A stretch of 64,000 bases of DNA, from the NCBI GenBank assembly GCA_030674185.1, contig CM060312.1, positions 32,686,313-32,750,312 on the forward strand, in the 5' to 3' direction. Every line of letters starts with the position of its first letter. The stretch's first letter is position 1. This stretch comes from Monoplex corrugatus. Taxonomy: Eukaryota > Mollusca > Gastropoda > Littorinimorpha > Ranellidae. The notes below the pieces were generated by a model. It was not told the origin of the DNA, ran no database searches, and saw only the letters and a list, made by a program, of their open reading frames with translations. Shown here in pieces: positions 13,095 through 24,648 of the stretch. The translations under genes and the position numbers were made by a program.

Positions 13095-13375
13095 TTACTT
13101 ACACCTATCTGGCATCATCTGCTGGCAAGATTGGCGAAGCGAGGAAAAGGGAATTGATATTGCAGGACACAGAAGAGGGGGTGTCTTGGAACCTGAGATA
13201 CCTTTCAATCTTCCCCAGGCTGTTGGCTGTTTTGGAGAAAGCGCAAGAAATCTTGAGGATATGAGGCAGATAGGGCGCTGACCTTGCGAGGTGAAATGTG
13301 GAACGATTTTTTTTTTTTTTTTTTTTGAAGTACGAGTGAAGCATAGACTCGAAATGATAAAGTTTTACACAGAAC
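13095..13375 (+). repeat. Dispersed repeat, copy A (matches 27590-27835)
   Basis: Collinear matches to the second copy include GGCATCATCTG/AGCATCATCTG, ATTGCAGGACACA, CTTGAGGATA and GAGGTGAAATGT/GAGATGAAATGT. This copy also has a T run at 13303-13326. No coding signal is consistent between the copies. Confidence 0.75.
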
Positions 13376-13864
13376 AGAGCAGGCATTGTTCAGACTTCAA
13401 ACTTCAGAGCGCTTCATTATTCAAGGATTGTACATATGAACATATTAAAAACAAAACAAAAACACACCAACATACATAAAAGTGAAGTACATTCATTGGA
13501 AATGTACACCTACATACATGAAATTGAAGTACATTTATTTAAAATGAACAAATAAGAAAAATAGTGTAGATTAATATAACACATGTAACTTACACATATA
13601 GAAGCGAAAGACAAGAAAATAAAGGAAGCATCAAAAACAAACAGGGGAGGGAGATAAGGAGGGGCGGGGGCGGCGATAGTAGTTGAAAAAAACTGCGTTG
13701 CTCAGTATTGAAATATGAAATCAAGTTGAGCCAAATATATTATCTCTCATTGAGAAATTACAGTGTAGTCGTACACATACAAACAGGAAAAACATCCATA
13801 GCAACAGTTCATGACATCAAAGTTTAATGTGGAAATCTTCATACATGAATTTTCGTTCTGATAT

Positions 13865-13940
13865 TCACCCACCCACCCATGCATACACATGCGCGCGCAC
13901 GCACACGCACACACACCATACGAACACACACACACATACG

Positions 13941-14009
<69 letters not shown>

Positions 14010-14450
14010 CACACACACACACACACACATTGTCTCTCTCTCTCTCTCACTCACTTACTCTCACTCACTCTCCACCCACACACCGTATTTCTCTCTTCCC
14101 CCTCTCGCACATTCTGTCTGTCTGTCTGTCGTCTGTCTCTGTCTCTATCAGCTTCCCTCTCTCCCTCTCAGTATCTGATATACACACGTCCCCCCCCCCC
14201 CTCTCTCTCTCTCTCTCTCTGTTTCTGTCTGTCTCTCTATCAGTTTCCCTCACTCCCTCTCAGTGTCTGATATGCACACGTCCCCCCTCCCCCCCCCCAC
14301 TTCTCTCTCCTTGACTCTCTTCCCCTCCCCGTAGTCCTCACACACACACAGATACACGCGCGCGCGCGCGCACACACATTCTCATAGTCTCCATCACTGT
14401 CGCTGGTGCGCGCATACACACCACACACCACACATCACACACGCACTGGT
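13865..14450. repeat. Compound (AC)n/(CT)n region with a duplicated ~115-bp segment
   Basis: (AC)n lies at 13930-14030 and CT-rich DNA follows. The phrase TCAGTATCTGATATACACACGTCCCCCC recurs as TCAGTGTCTGATATGCACACGTCCCCCC about 102 bp later (14168 and 14262). A (GC)n run lies at 14358-14370. Confidence 0.9.
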
Positions 14451-14821
14451 GAGCTTAGTGACAGCAACAATCACCGATGCATCACTATTAGTCACGTGCA
14501 GTACAGATAGTAGTATTGACTATGTAAACCTGCCTTCGCAGTACTGACTGCATAAACTTCTCTCACTAACCATTTTACAAGGTAATATTGACCTTCGCCT
14601 TCGCATATACTACATACATACACTCTCCTGTGCAGAGAGCTTGAAAAATTTTCCCCTCACCCACACAGAACGCCTTTTTTTGTTTGTTTTGTTTTTTGTT
14701 GGGACTTGAAAGCATTGGCAATGACAGAAGTGCGTGTAAGGAAGGATATTCGGCCCGAAAACATCAAAGCAAGATTTATGATTGGATTCCTTCGGGAAAC
14801 TATCGGTACATACATGCACAC

Positions 14822-14899
<78 letters not shown>

Positions 14900-15285
14900 A
14901 CACACATCATCTTCTGTCTGTCTGTCTGTCTCTCTCTCTCTAAGCGTGCTTCTCTTGATAGAGAGGAATTGGTGTCAGACGCATAGAGCGAACCCTTTAT
15001 CAATCCGAAGTTGATGGCCGCCTCATTCTTTTTTTTCACCGGGTAACTTAACTGTAGTAGCGTAAGAAGCAGTAGGTGAGTTCTTTGGGAATTTGGTCTG
15101 TGAACACTCCGATTTTTCTAGTGCAGTACCAGAAGCATCCAGCCAGCTGAAAAGGAAGTCGTCTGGCGTACACTGATATAATATACATACAAAAGCGAGA
15201 AAGCTTGATGGTAAATAAGTAATGACGCAGAGTGAGAAGGCTGCTACTACTGCACAGAGAAGCCAGTCTGGAGCTGGAATCACGT
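14450..15285 (+). repeat. Diverged duplicated segment, copy B (paralogous to 9055-10120)
   Basis: See copy A for the matching landmarks. Here the central microsatellite is (AC)n (14821-14897) followed by (CTGT)n. Confidence 0.85.
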
Positions 15286-15799
15286 TTTCTCATGAAAGCC
15301 CATCGTTGTTGTCGTCACCACCCAAGCTGTAGTAACTACAGTATCACCTTTTTCACACAGACAAAGTAGCCTACTGTTTGAAATCAATAGCTCAGTCACA
15401 AGAATCATTGACATCAGTAGCTCATTTACTTATGTTTTTATGTATCAAATCAATATGGGAAGTTGCAGGGGGGGGGGAGAGAGAGAGAGGGTGGGTACTT
15501 TCATTTCTACCGAGAGTGTCAGTGTGTGTTTGTGTGTGTGTGTGTAATGAAGAGAGAGAGAAGAGAGAGAGAGAGAGAGGGGGGGGCACTTAAGTATTAA
15601 AGCTTCTCGTTTCTTCTGAGAGCTCTTTTGCGTACACATAAGTGCATGGGCAATATCAGTCAGAACACTGAAAGATCTCAGAATGCTGGTCGACATGTGT
15701 CCCGTACACATTATTTGTTAGTGTTCAGTCTGCATTGCTGAGAGAAAGGGTTGCCTCAAAACACACCCATGTTTTTGCAGTGCAAGAGTTCAGGGCGGG
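15286..15799. other. Non-coding, short GA/GT runs only
   Basis: A G run with (GA)n sits near 15470-15490, (GT)n near 15521-15545 and (GA)n near 15551-15580. No gene is seen. Confidence 0.5.

Positions 15800-15881
<82 letters not shown>
15800..15881. repeat. (AG)n microsatellite
   Basis: About 80 bp of uninterrupted AG. Confidence 0.98.
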
Positions 15882-15884
<3 letters not shown>

Positions 15885-16085
15885 ATTGGCCATGAACTTT
15901 AAAACACTACATGAAATGAATGAATACCAGTGGGGATCAAAGTAGGGAATGCAGATATGACGTTTAGAATATGGAGTGAACAGCGGTATCATTTATTGAT
16001 TTAAACATTTTTGAGAGTTTTGACATACTTCAAGAGTTTTAACACAGGTGTACTCAAGTATGCATGCAGGTTTTGTGCATGGGTA

Positions 16086-16375
<290 letters not shown>

Positions 16376-16529
16376 AAACTTATTATACATGATTTAATTG
16401 ATGTATTTTCTTCACAGATGACATCAGATACTAAGAAATTACAATTTAAAAATTCTTTTTCTTCTTCTTCGCTCCTTCCTCCTTTTCATTCATTCCTTCC
16501 ATTTTCTTTTTCTTGTCCCCTTTGTTTTT

Positions 16530-16563
16530 GCTTGTGTGTGCATGTGTGTGTGTGTAGTGTGTG

Positions 16564-16623
<60 letters not shown>

Positions 16624-16636
16624 TGTGGTGTGTGTG
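16530..16636. repeat. (GT)n microsatellite
   Basis: GT repeats begin about 155 bp after the preceding (AC)n tract, in the opposite phase. Confidence 0.97.
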
Positions 16637-16712
16637 GATCTTTGCATTTAATTTGTGCTCATATTTAAAAAAAATTTCTTTCCCATCTTATGTGCCACTT
16701 CAACAGCTACAG

Positions 16713-17012
16713 AAGCTGGGACAATTGAATTTTATGATGCACTGATGTTGGTGGAGGTGATAATCATGATGTTATAGAAATTCCATCAGTGATCAAGACT
16801 GCATGAAGGGCTGTGCTCTACACTTAATGTCATATTATATCCTGGTATCAACCAGGCCTGAGAGATAGGTATCTGCAGTTTTAGTCAGGAGATTTGATCA
16901 GCTCTTTTTTTGGTCAGCAAATTTGATCACTTAGTGGTGCATTTGGAACTGGATGAGACTTATGTGGTGCCAGTCTTCCCAATGAGCACATAGCACTCGT
17001 AACTTTGGATAG
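16713..17012 (-). mobile_element. tRNA-derived SINE, body part (minus strand), split by another repeat
   Basis: Its reverse complement matches 27985-28235: GGGAAGACTGG, AGTCTCATCCA, CAGGCCTGGTT, CCAGGATATA.TATGA and AGCACAGCCCTT/GTACAGCCCTT. The head of the same SINE resumes at 17575, after a ~560-bp insertion. Confidence 0.82.
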
Positions 17013-17574
17013 CCCCCCCTCCTTCCCCCTGTGGGTATGCCAGGGGCTCTTTCAGTACAAATAGAATCCCCACATTCTAGAAATTCTGTACTAGAAATGT
17101 CCTTTTCTGTCACTCTCTTTATTTCTACCTTGTTCCTTTGCTTTCGGTCATTTCTTCCTATCATTTTCTGCCTTGCTTGTCCATTCGCCTGTATGTGTTT
17201 GATAAAGTCTTACATATTTTTTTTATTTGGATTGATAATTGGGTACATGTCTTAAGTGTATTTTTGGCTCTGGAAAGGTGAGATATGTGGAAGCAATTTT
17301 AGGTAATTTATGCCTGTTTTTTGTGTGTATGTTTTGGTGTCCTTAGGAGTGCTTATGTTTGTATTCAGGTGTGTTTTTTAAATCCCCTGTGTGATAAATT
17401 GAACGGGGTGCTCAGCGCCAGGGGCATGACCTTAGATTATGTGCGCAGATGCATTGATATGTGTACTTAATTTTCTTTTCTTTTTTTTTCCTGTTGAAGT
17501 TTTGTATGTTTTGAAGTGGTTATAGCCCTAATATGGCCCTGTGCTGTCGGCTGGGCTTTAAACAACAATAAGGA
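17013..17574 (+). mobile_element. ~550-bp interspersed repeat (copy 2), inserted in a SINE
   Basis: It is nearly full-length and collinear with 34196-34740: GGGGCTCTTTCAGTA, CTTTTCTGTCACTCTCTTT, TTGATAATTGGGTACATGT, AATTTTAGGTA, CCTTAGATTATGTGCG, TGAAGTTTTGTATGTTTTGA, a GGCTGGGCTTT end and an ACAACAATAA tail. The flanks (CGTAACTTTGGATAG and CGAAGTCTGGGTAG) both align to the same point of the SINE, like a long target-site duplication. No protein is evident, so it is probably a retroposed non-autonomous family. Confidence 0.8.
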
Positions 17575-17697
17575 ATAACGAAGTCTGGGTAGAAGCTGGT
17601 TTGGACTGAAAAGTCCTACAATGATTTTACAGGACTGATGGGATTCGAACCACAACCTTCCAGTCCATTGTGCTAACCAATGCACCATGGTGACTGG
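17575..17697 (-). mobile_element. tRNA-derived SINE head (minus strand)
   Basis: The reverse complement starts GGTGCATTGGTTAGCACAATG (A-box-like) and has GGTTCGAATCCC (B box), then TTTTCAGTCC.AACCAG, matching the head of the SINE at 27842. These internal RNA polymerase III promoter boxes identify a tRNA-like 5' end. Confidence 0.85.
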
Positions 17698-17699
17698 TT

Positions 17700-18375
17700 C
17701 TTCTTCCTTCAAAGCATCGTCCTCGTCCCTTACTTTCTGTTTCAACTTGTTCTTTCTTGTGTTCTGGCTTCTCTTCCTCAGTTCCTGTTCCTCTTTTTTC
17801 TTCTTGCTTCTTTTTCTTTTCCTCCCATCTTTCTTCCCTTTTTTTTCCTTCTTCTTTTCTGCGCCCTTCTCTCCATTCAGTCTATATTTGGTTATATCTG
17901 TATAATTAAATCAGGACTGCAGGAAATGTGAAGTCAAATGAAGCACTGCTCCAAAGCCACGAGCCTAATATGTAGACCACAAAGTAGGTGCCTCTCTCTA
18001 AAGAGTCTCTTCTTCCTAAACCAACACTTCTCGCCCGCCTTTCTCCACGTACAATTTGCTGGAACTGGCTGGCCTATTTGTGGTATTTTTATTTTATTTT
18101 ATTGTCTGTCAACCCGGGGGAAAAAGTATTGATCATCAATGGGTTTGGCAGTTCGCCACAATCTTCCTGAGCCAGTCTGCCTGGCTGTATGGGCGGTCTT
18201 TTATGATCTGTGTAGGAAAGAACGTCACGTCTCTCTTTTGCCAGCAGTCTATCTGCCGTTATGAACCTGATGTCAGTAGCTGGGAAAGAAGATAGTCTTT
18301 TGTCTCTGTGCTATAAAGCTTTTCTTTGTTGCTTAGTCTTTTGTCTGAATGCTTTAAAGCTTTGTGTGTTTTTTG
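17700..18375. other. T-rich non-coding stretch, nothing recognised
   Basis: Polypyrimidine-rich 17700-17880 gives Leu/Phe/Ser-rich frames that I do not regard as genes. Confidence 0.5.
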
Positions 18376-18376
18376 T

Positions 18377-18390
18377 TTGTGTGTGTGTGT

Positions 18391-18436
<46 letters not shown>
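18377..18436. repeat. (GT)n-(CT)n microsatellite
   Basis: A short GT run passes directly into (CT)n. Confidence 0.95.
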
Positions 18437-18437
<1 letters not shown>

Positions 18438-19600
18438 ACTCTCTCTGTCTTGAGATCTTCTGTCTGGATGTGTGATTAAGGATATCATTTTATTTTGTTT
18501 TTGTTTTGTGATTACTGTAGGTTGGGAAGTCACTGCTGGGTGTTATTTTACAAGACTTAATGCCATTCCTATCAGCCGGAATTGTGATTTGAGCAGAGGC
18601 CTGTTTTTAAGATGTTGTTCTTTAACTTCGCCTGTTTACAGCAGTTTTTAAGAATGTCACATTTCAAGATAGGTGTGTGCCATTCAGGTAGAGCAGGATT
18701 AGAAAGACATTAAGATGTGTAGGCATACATACAGCTCACATTCTGTTGGTGCACACATTCGCTCAAGCAACACAATGCAGCCTACACATGTAAATGTATG
18801 CACGCCCACCTCTGCACTTGGAGACCGTGAATTCAAGTAAACAGGCGTATCGGGGATTTATAATTTATAAATGTGCAGCTCAGGCAGACAAAGAAGAAAG
18901 ATAAATGGAAAGAGCAAACTGATAGACACACCGACATAATACGCGCTTGTGTCTGTTCTTTTTTTCTGTCACACTCACACGCAGAAATTTCTTTCTTCTC
19001 TTTTTTCCCCCCCTTTTGTTCTTCCCCACCCCTTCTTTCTCTCACTGTTAATAATCTTTAAAACACCTTTCTCCATCCTCCATCACCCCCTACCCCCAAT
19101 TTTCGAGAGCTCTCTCAAAACTGGAATAAAAATTGCAGTGACCCACGCTACGCAACAAAAGAGCGAGATAAGTAACAGTTATTAGAAACCGGCCGCCTCA
19201 CCCCCCCCCCCCCCCCCCCCCCAACTTTCACCGCTGTCTCTCTCGCTCACTCTTCTGTCTCTCACACTGAGAGACCTGAATGGGATTGTTGGCTTCCGCC
19301 ATTGTGAGGGGCACTTGGGGCAAATTACCGGTGATCCTGTGTGACAAAATGAGAGCACTAGAGCTTTCACCCTGACCGGCAGCTGTAGGCTATATTGATG
19401 TGCTTGTTGACCTGTCTCTCACACACAGCTGGGCTGCCATTTCTTTGAGTGAAGGGGAATTGAGAAGTGTTCTTTAGGTGTGTTTTAGATAATGTACATT
19501 AAGGGAAAAGCAGTAGAAGCCTACTGTGTACATACGGTAAGGTTATTGTTACAGGTGTTTGGTAGGGGTGAAGGATACGTACTGAGGTTAGGTGAAGAGG
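18437..19600. other. Non-coding; poly(C) run at 19201-19222
   Basis: A 22-base C run is followed by CT-rich DNA. No gene is recognised. Confidence 0.55.
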
Positions 19601-20799
19601 ATACGTGTATATTAGGAGAGAAGGGTTCAGCTGCAGGAGGATGGATAGGACTAGAGGGTATGTGTAAATGATGAAAGATGGCTGGGATTCGAGGATATAC
19701 GAAATGTTGATGGGAGGATAGGACTAGTACTAGTTGGTTCTATTTCTTATTGAAAATATATGTAGATTGGAGAGAAAGGGTTGGACTAGATAATATGTGT
19801 GCAGTATAGATCTATTAGAATAATAGAACTAAAGGATTAGGGAAGGAAGATCAGATTTGAGACAGGGCTGAGGGAAATGCAATAGGTAAGAATAGGATTG
19901 GGATTAGGGGATTGTAGATAGAGGAGGAAGGCATGACAGGGGTATTTGTCAGTAGAGGACTAGAGTGGGACTGGAGATGTTAGTAAGTAAAGACTGGTGG
20001 GACTGGTGAATATTGGTAAATAGAATGAGTAGGGTGCAACTGGTGGATATTTGTAAGTAGAGAAGAAGGGTGTAGATAGAGGAGTAGGATATGGTGGGAC
20101 TGGTAAATATTGGTAAATAGAATGAGTAGGGTGCAACTGGTGGATATTTGTAAATAGAAAAATAGGATGTAGACAGAGGAGTAGGATGGGACAAGGGGAT
20201 GATTTTTGTGTAAATGGAGGATAATTTATCTGTTAATGGAGGAGTAGCATGGAACTGGGGAATATGTCTAGAGGAGTAGGGTGTGACAGGGATATCTTTA
20301 TAAATGGAAGAGTGGGATGGGACTGGGAAATATTTGTAAAAGGAGTAGTATGGGACATGGGGATAATTGCCTGTGAATAGAAGAGTAGGGTGAGCCAGGG
20401 GTATCTTTGTAAATGGAAAAGTGGGATGGGACTGGGAAATATTTGTAAATGGAAGATAATTATCCGTAAATGGAGGAGTAGCATGGAACTGGGAGGACTA
20501 AGATGGAACATGGGAATCTTTGTAACTGGAGAAGTAGGTTTGGACAGGGGAATCTTTATAAATGGAGGAATGGAAGTGGACAGAAGGATATTTGTAAATA
20601 GAGGGATGAGGGGGGAGTGGGTTGTATATAATTAATAAATAAAGGAGGACTGCGGGACTGGGGGATATACTATTTACAGATGGTGAAAGAGAGTAAAACT
20701 AGAAATATTTGTAGATCTATAGAGGAAAAGGGTGAGATGGGGAATACAGTCTATAGATAGAGGAGAAGGATTGAACTGGGGGATATATAATTTATAGGT
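19601..20799. repeat. Degenerate G-rich minisatellite (irregular ~35-75-bp units)
   Basis: Loosely repeated GGAGTAGG.T...GGGACTGG...GATATTTGTAAATAGA phrases, including a ~95-bp unit repeated at about 20010 and 20105. It resembles an older, less homogenised relative of the arrays that follow. Confidence 0.8.
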
Positions 20800-22880
20800 G
20801 ATAGAGGAGGTTGGGACTGGTGAATGTCCGTCGATAGAGAAAGAGAGTGGAACAGGTGCAAATTGAGGAGGGTGGGACTGGTGAATGTCTGTCGATAGAG
20901 AAAGAGTAGAACAAGTGGAAATAGAGGAGGGTGGGACTGGTGAATTCTGTCGATAGAGAAAGAGAGTGGAACAGGTGGAAATAGAGGAGGGTGGGACTGG
21001 TGAATTCTGTCGATAGAGAAAGAGAGTGGAACAGGTGGAAATAGAGGAGGGTGGGACTGGTGAATCTCTGTAGATAGAGAAAGAGAGTGGAACAGGTGGA
21101 AAAGGAGGGTGGGACTGATGAATCTCTGTAGACAGAGAAGAGAGTGGAACAGGTGGAAATAGAGGAGGGTGGGACTGTTGAATCTCTTTAGAAGAGATAG
21201 AGAGTGGAACAGGTGGTAGAGGAGGGTGGGACTGGTGAATTCTGTCGATAGAGAAAGAGAGTGGAACAGGTGGAAATAGAGGAGGGTGGGACTGGTGAAT
21301 CTCTTTAGATAGAGAAAGAGAGTGGAACAGGTGGAAATAGAGGAGGGTGGGACTGATGAATCTCTGTAGACAGAGAAGAGAGTGGAACAGGTGGAAATAG
21401 AGGAGGGTGGGACTGGTGAATCTCTGTAGACAGAGAAAGAGAGTGGAACAGGTGGAAATAGAGGAAGGTGGGACTGGTGAATCTCTTTAGAAAGAGATAG
21501 AGAGTGGAACAGGTGGAAATAGAGGAAGGTGGGACTGGTGAATCTCTTTAGAAAGAGATAGAGAGTGGAACAGGTGGAAATAGAGGAGGGTGGGACTGGT
21601 GAATCTCTTTAGAAAGAGATAGAGAGTGGAACAGGTGGAAATAGAGGAAGGTGGGACTGGTGAATCTCTTTAGAAAGAGATAGAGAGTGGAACAGGTGGA
21701 AATAGAGGAGGGTGGGACTGGTGAATCTCTGTCGTTAGAGAAAGAGAGTGGAACAGGTGGTAGAGGAGGGTGGGACTGGTGAATGTCTGTAGATACAGAA
21801 AGAGAGTGGAACAGGTGGAAATAGAGGAGGGTGGGACTGTTGAATCTCTGTCGATAGAGAAAGAGAGTGGAACAGGTGGTAGAGGAGGGTGGGACTGGTG
21901 AATCTCTGTCGTTAGAGAAAGAGAGTGGAACAGGTGGGAATAGAGGAAGGTGGGACTGGTGGATATCTCTAGATAGAGAAAGAGAGTGGAACAGGTGGAA
22001 ATAGAGGAGGGTGGGACTGATGAATCTCTGTCGATAGAGAAAGAGAGTGGAACAGGTGGAAATAGAGGAGGGTGGGTTTGGTGGATATCTCTAGATATAG
22101 AGAAAGAGAGTGGAACAAGTGGAAATATAGGAAAGTGGGACTGGTGGATGTCTGTAGATAGAGAAAGAGAGTGGAACAGGTGGAAATAGAGGAGGGTGGG
22201 ACTGTTGAATCTCTGTAGATAGAGAGAGTACAACAGGTGGAAATAGAGGAGGGTGGGACTGGCGGATGTCTGTAGATAGAGGAAGTGGGTGGAACAGATG
22301 GAAATAGAGGAGAGTGGGACTGGCGGATGTCTGTAGATAGAGGAAGTGGGTGGAACAAGTGGAAATAGAGGGGGATAGGACTGGTGGATGTCTGTAGATA
22401 GAGGAAGTGGGTGGAACAAGTGGAAATAGAGGGGGATAGGACTGGCGGATGTCTGTAGATAGAGGAAGTGGGTGGAACAAGTGGAAATAGAGGGGGATAG
22501 GACTGGCGGATGTCTGTAGATAGAGAAGTGGGTGGAACAAGTGGAAATAGAGGGGGATAGGACTGGCGGATGTCTGTAGATAGAGGAAGTGGGTGGAACA
22601 AGTGGAAATAGTGGAGGGTGGGCCTTGCGGATATCTGTAGATAGAGAAGTGGGTGGAACAAGTGGAAATAGTGGAGGGTGGGCCTTGCGGATATCTGTAG
22701 ATAGAGGAAGTGGGTGGAACAAGTGGAAATAGTGGAGGGTGGGCCTTGCGGATATCTGTAGATAGAGGAAGTGGGTGGAACAAATGGAAATAGTGGAGGG
22801 TGGGCCTTGCGGATATCTGTAGATAGAGGAAGTGGGTGGAACAAGTGGAAATAGTGGAGGGTGGGCCTTGCGGATATCTG
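20800..22880. repeat. 60-bp minisatellite, about 34 copies
   Basis: The unit contains GAGGAGGGTGGGACTGGTGAA, a TCTGT.GATAGAGAAAGAG part and GTGGAACAGGTGGAAATA. The lines at 20941 and 21001 are identical, fixing the period at 60. Variants occur in blocks: GGAAGTGGGTGGAACAAGTG units fill 22260-22860 and GGGCCTTGCGGATATCTG units 22612-22875. As 60 is divisible by 3, all three reverse frames stay open for long stretches. G-rich strand is +. Confidence 0.97.
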
Positions 22881-22957
22881 TAGAGGAGGGTGGGTCTGGT
22901 CAACAGATATTTGTAGACAGAGGAGGAGTGTGGGAACGCTTGGATGGATAACTGTAG

Positions 22958-23480
22958 AGGAGGGTGGGACTGTGGATGTCTGTATACAGAGGAAGAGGGT
23001 GGGACTGTGGATGTCTGTATACAGAGGAAGAGGGTGGGACTGTGGATGTCTGTATACTGAGGAAGAGGGTGGGACTGTGGATGTCTGTATACAGAGGAAG
23101 AGGGTGGGACTGTGGACGTCTGTATACAGAGGAAGAGGGTGGGACTGTGGACGTCTGTATACAGAGGAAGAGGGTGGGACTGTGGACGTCTGTATACAGA
23201 GGAAGAGGGTGGGACTGTGGACGTCTGTATACAGAGGAAGAGGGTGGGACTGTGGATGTCTGCATACAGAGGAAGAGGGTGGGACTGTGGACGTCTGTAT
23301 ACAGAGGAAGAGGGTGGGACTGTGGACGTCTGTATACAGAGGAAGAGGGTGGGACTGTGGATGTCTGTATACAGAGGAAGAGGGTGGGACTGTGGATGTC
23401 TGTATACAGAGGAAGAGGGTGGGACTGTGGACGTCTGTATACAGAGGAAGAGGGTGGGACTAGTGGATATCTGTAAAAAA
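22958..23480. repeat. 35-bp minisatellite, about 14 copies
   Basis: The unit contains GAGGGTGGGACTGTGGA and GTCTGTATACAGAGGAA. The main variation is GGATGTC versus GGACGTC. GTATAC at each unit centre is a short palindrome. Because 35 is not a multiple of 3, the translation repeats every 35 residues and mixes all three frames. Confidence 0.97.
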
Positions 23481-24648
23481 AGGAAGAGGGTAGGTAGAGA
23501 TATCTCACGGCTGTTCCAATCCCACTCTTTAGTTGCAGAAGCCCCAAGCTGTGACCTGACCTTATTTCAGCCAGAGAGGGCCGACCATGCACATCACGCC
23601 TGCTGATAGTGGTTGTGCAGTGGAAGGAAGAAAAATGAGTTAGTTGCTATATAGTCTTAGATTTTACAGCGCCTTTTAACAGTCTGTCTGATGTGTAAAT
23701 GACCGTGTTGCCGATACAAGTAGCATTAAAATGATACCAAACACGACCAGATTAATCTAATAGACTACGCTACTGCATCCTGCACAAAACTGGCTTAATT
23801 TCAGGGAGTAGAGCGATTTTGTCATGATCTCAGGGTTTTTTCCCCCGTAATTTTCAACCGTTCTAGCTAAGCTTCTGAGGTATTCACACACTATTAGAAC
23901 TATGTCACCCAAAATTTAACACTTCGGAAAGCGTCTTCACTTAAGCACAAAAATTCCACCTCGGCAGGGAAGGAGAGAGACGCGATATAATTACCCCACT
24001 GTAGAGCGACAACTTAACCGACACGATGTTTCACCTTGTACAGACCGTTTCCATTTTCTTTTCTTGTGTTCGAGAGAGAGATGCTACAATCTTCAAGACA
24101 TTGTCATACGTATTGATGATCACTTATCACATCCCAGCAGATGGTTTCTGGCTTAATTCGAGTGAGGAGAGCGACGCAAGTTAAGTACCCCACCTTCACG
24201 AAGTTGGCCACTTGACTTGTCTAACTTGGCAAGAGCACACTAAGCACTTGAAGTGTTTTATTTTTTTTATTTGTTTACTTATTTATGTTTTGCCATTGTG
24301 ATTTTTTTTACTGCTTGAGTCGCTTAATACATGCACATCAGAGTGGGGCACTCGGACACAATCGGTTCTGTTCACCTTCAGTGCCTTTCTGATAAGGTTA
24401 CATCAGTATTGACGAACAGAAACAACAGGTTTATCACTCAAAATAGTAGATCTTATGTTTAATTCAAGCATATGTTTTACTGCAGCCAAATATAATTGAC
24501 ATTATGTATTATGTTCCATTGTGTTTGTCGGTGAATGCAGAATATTATGTTGGCAATTTGGACCCAGCTTGTGAGAATACTATGACAAACAGATGTAAAA
24601 AAGGTAAATTCACACATTTTAGAAAGCAAGGTTTTATACATATACGAC
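23481..24648. other. Non-coding spacer between minisatellites
   Basis: No gene is recognised. Related phrases near 23965 and 24165 (GAGAG.GACGC followed by TACCCCAC) suggest an old ~200-bp duplication. Confidence 0.5.

Noticed and set aside
22861..23606. Overlapping plus-strand frames of up to 200 codons (Trp/Gly/Glu-rich)
   Set aside because: They come from the 35-bp minisatellite, whose non-multiple-of-3 unit cycles through all frames.
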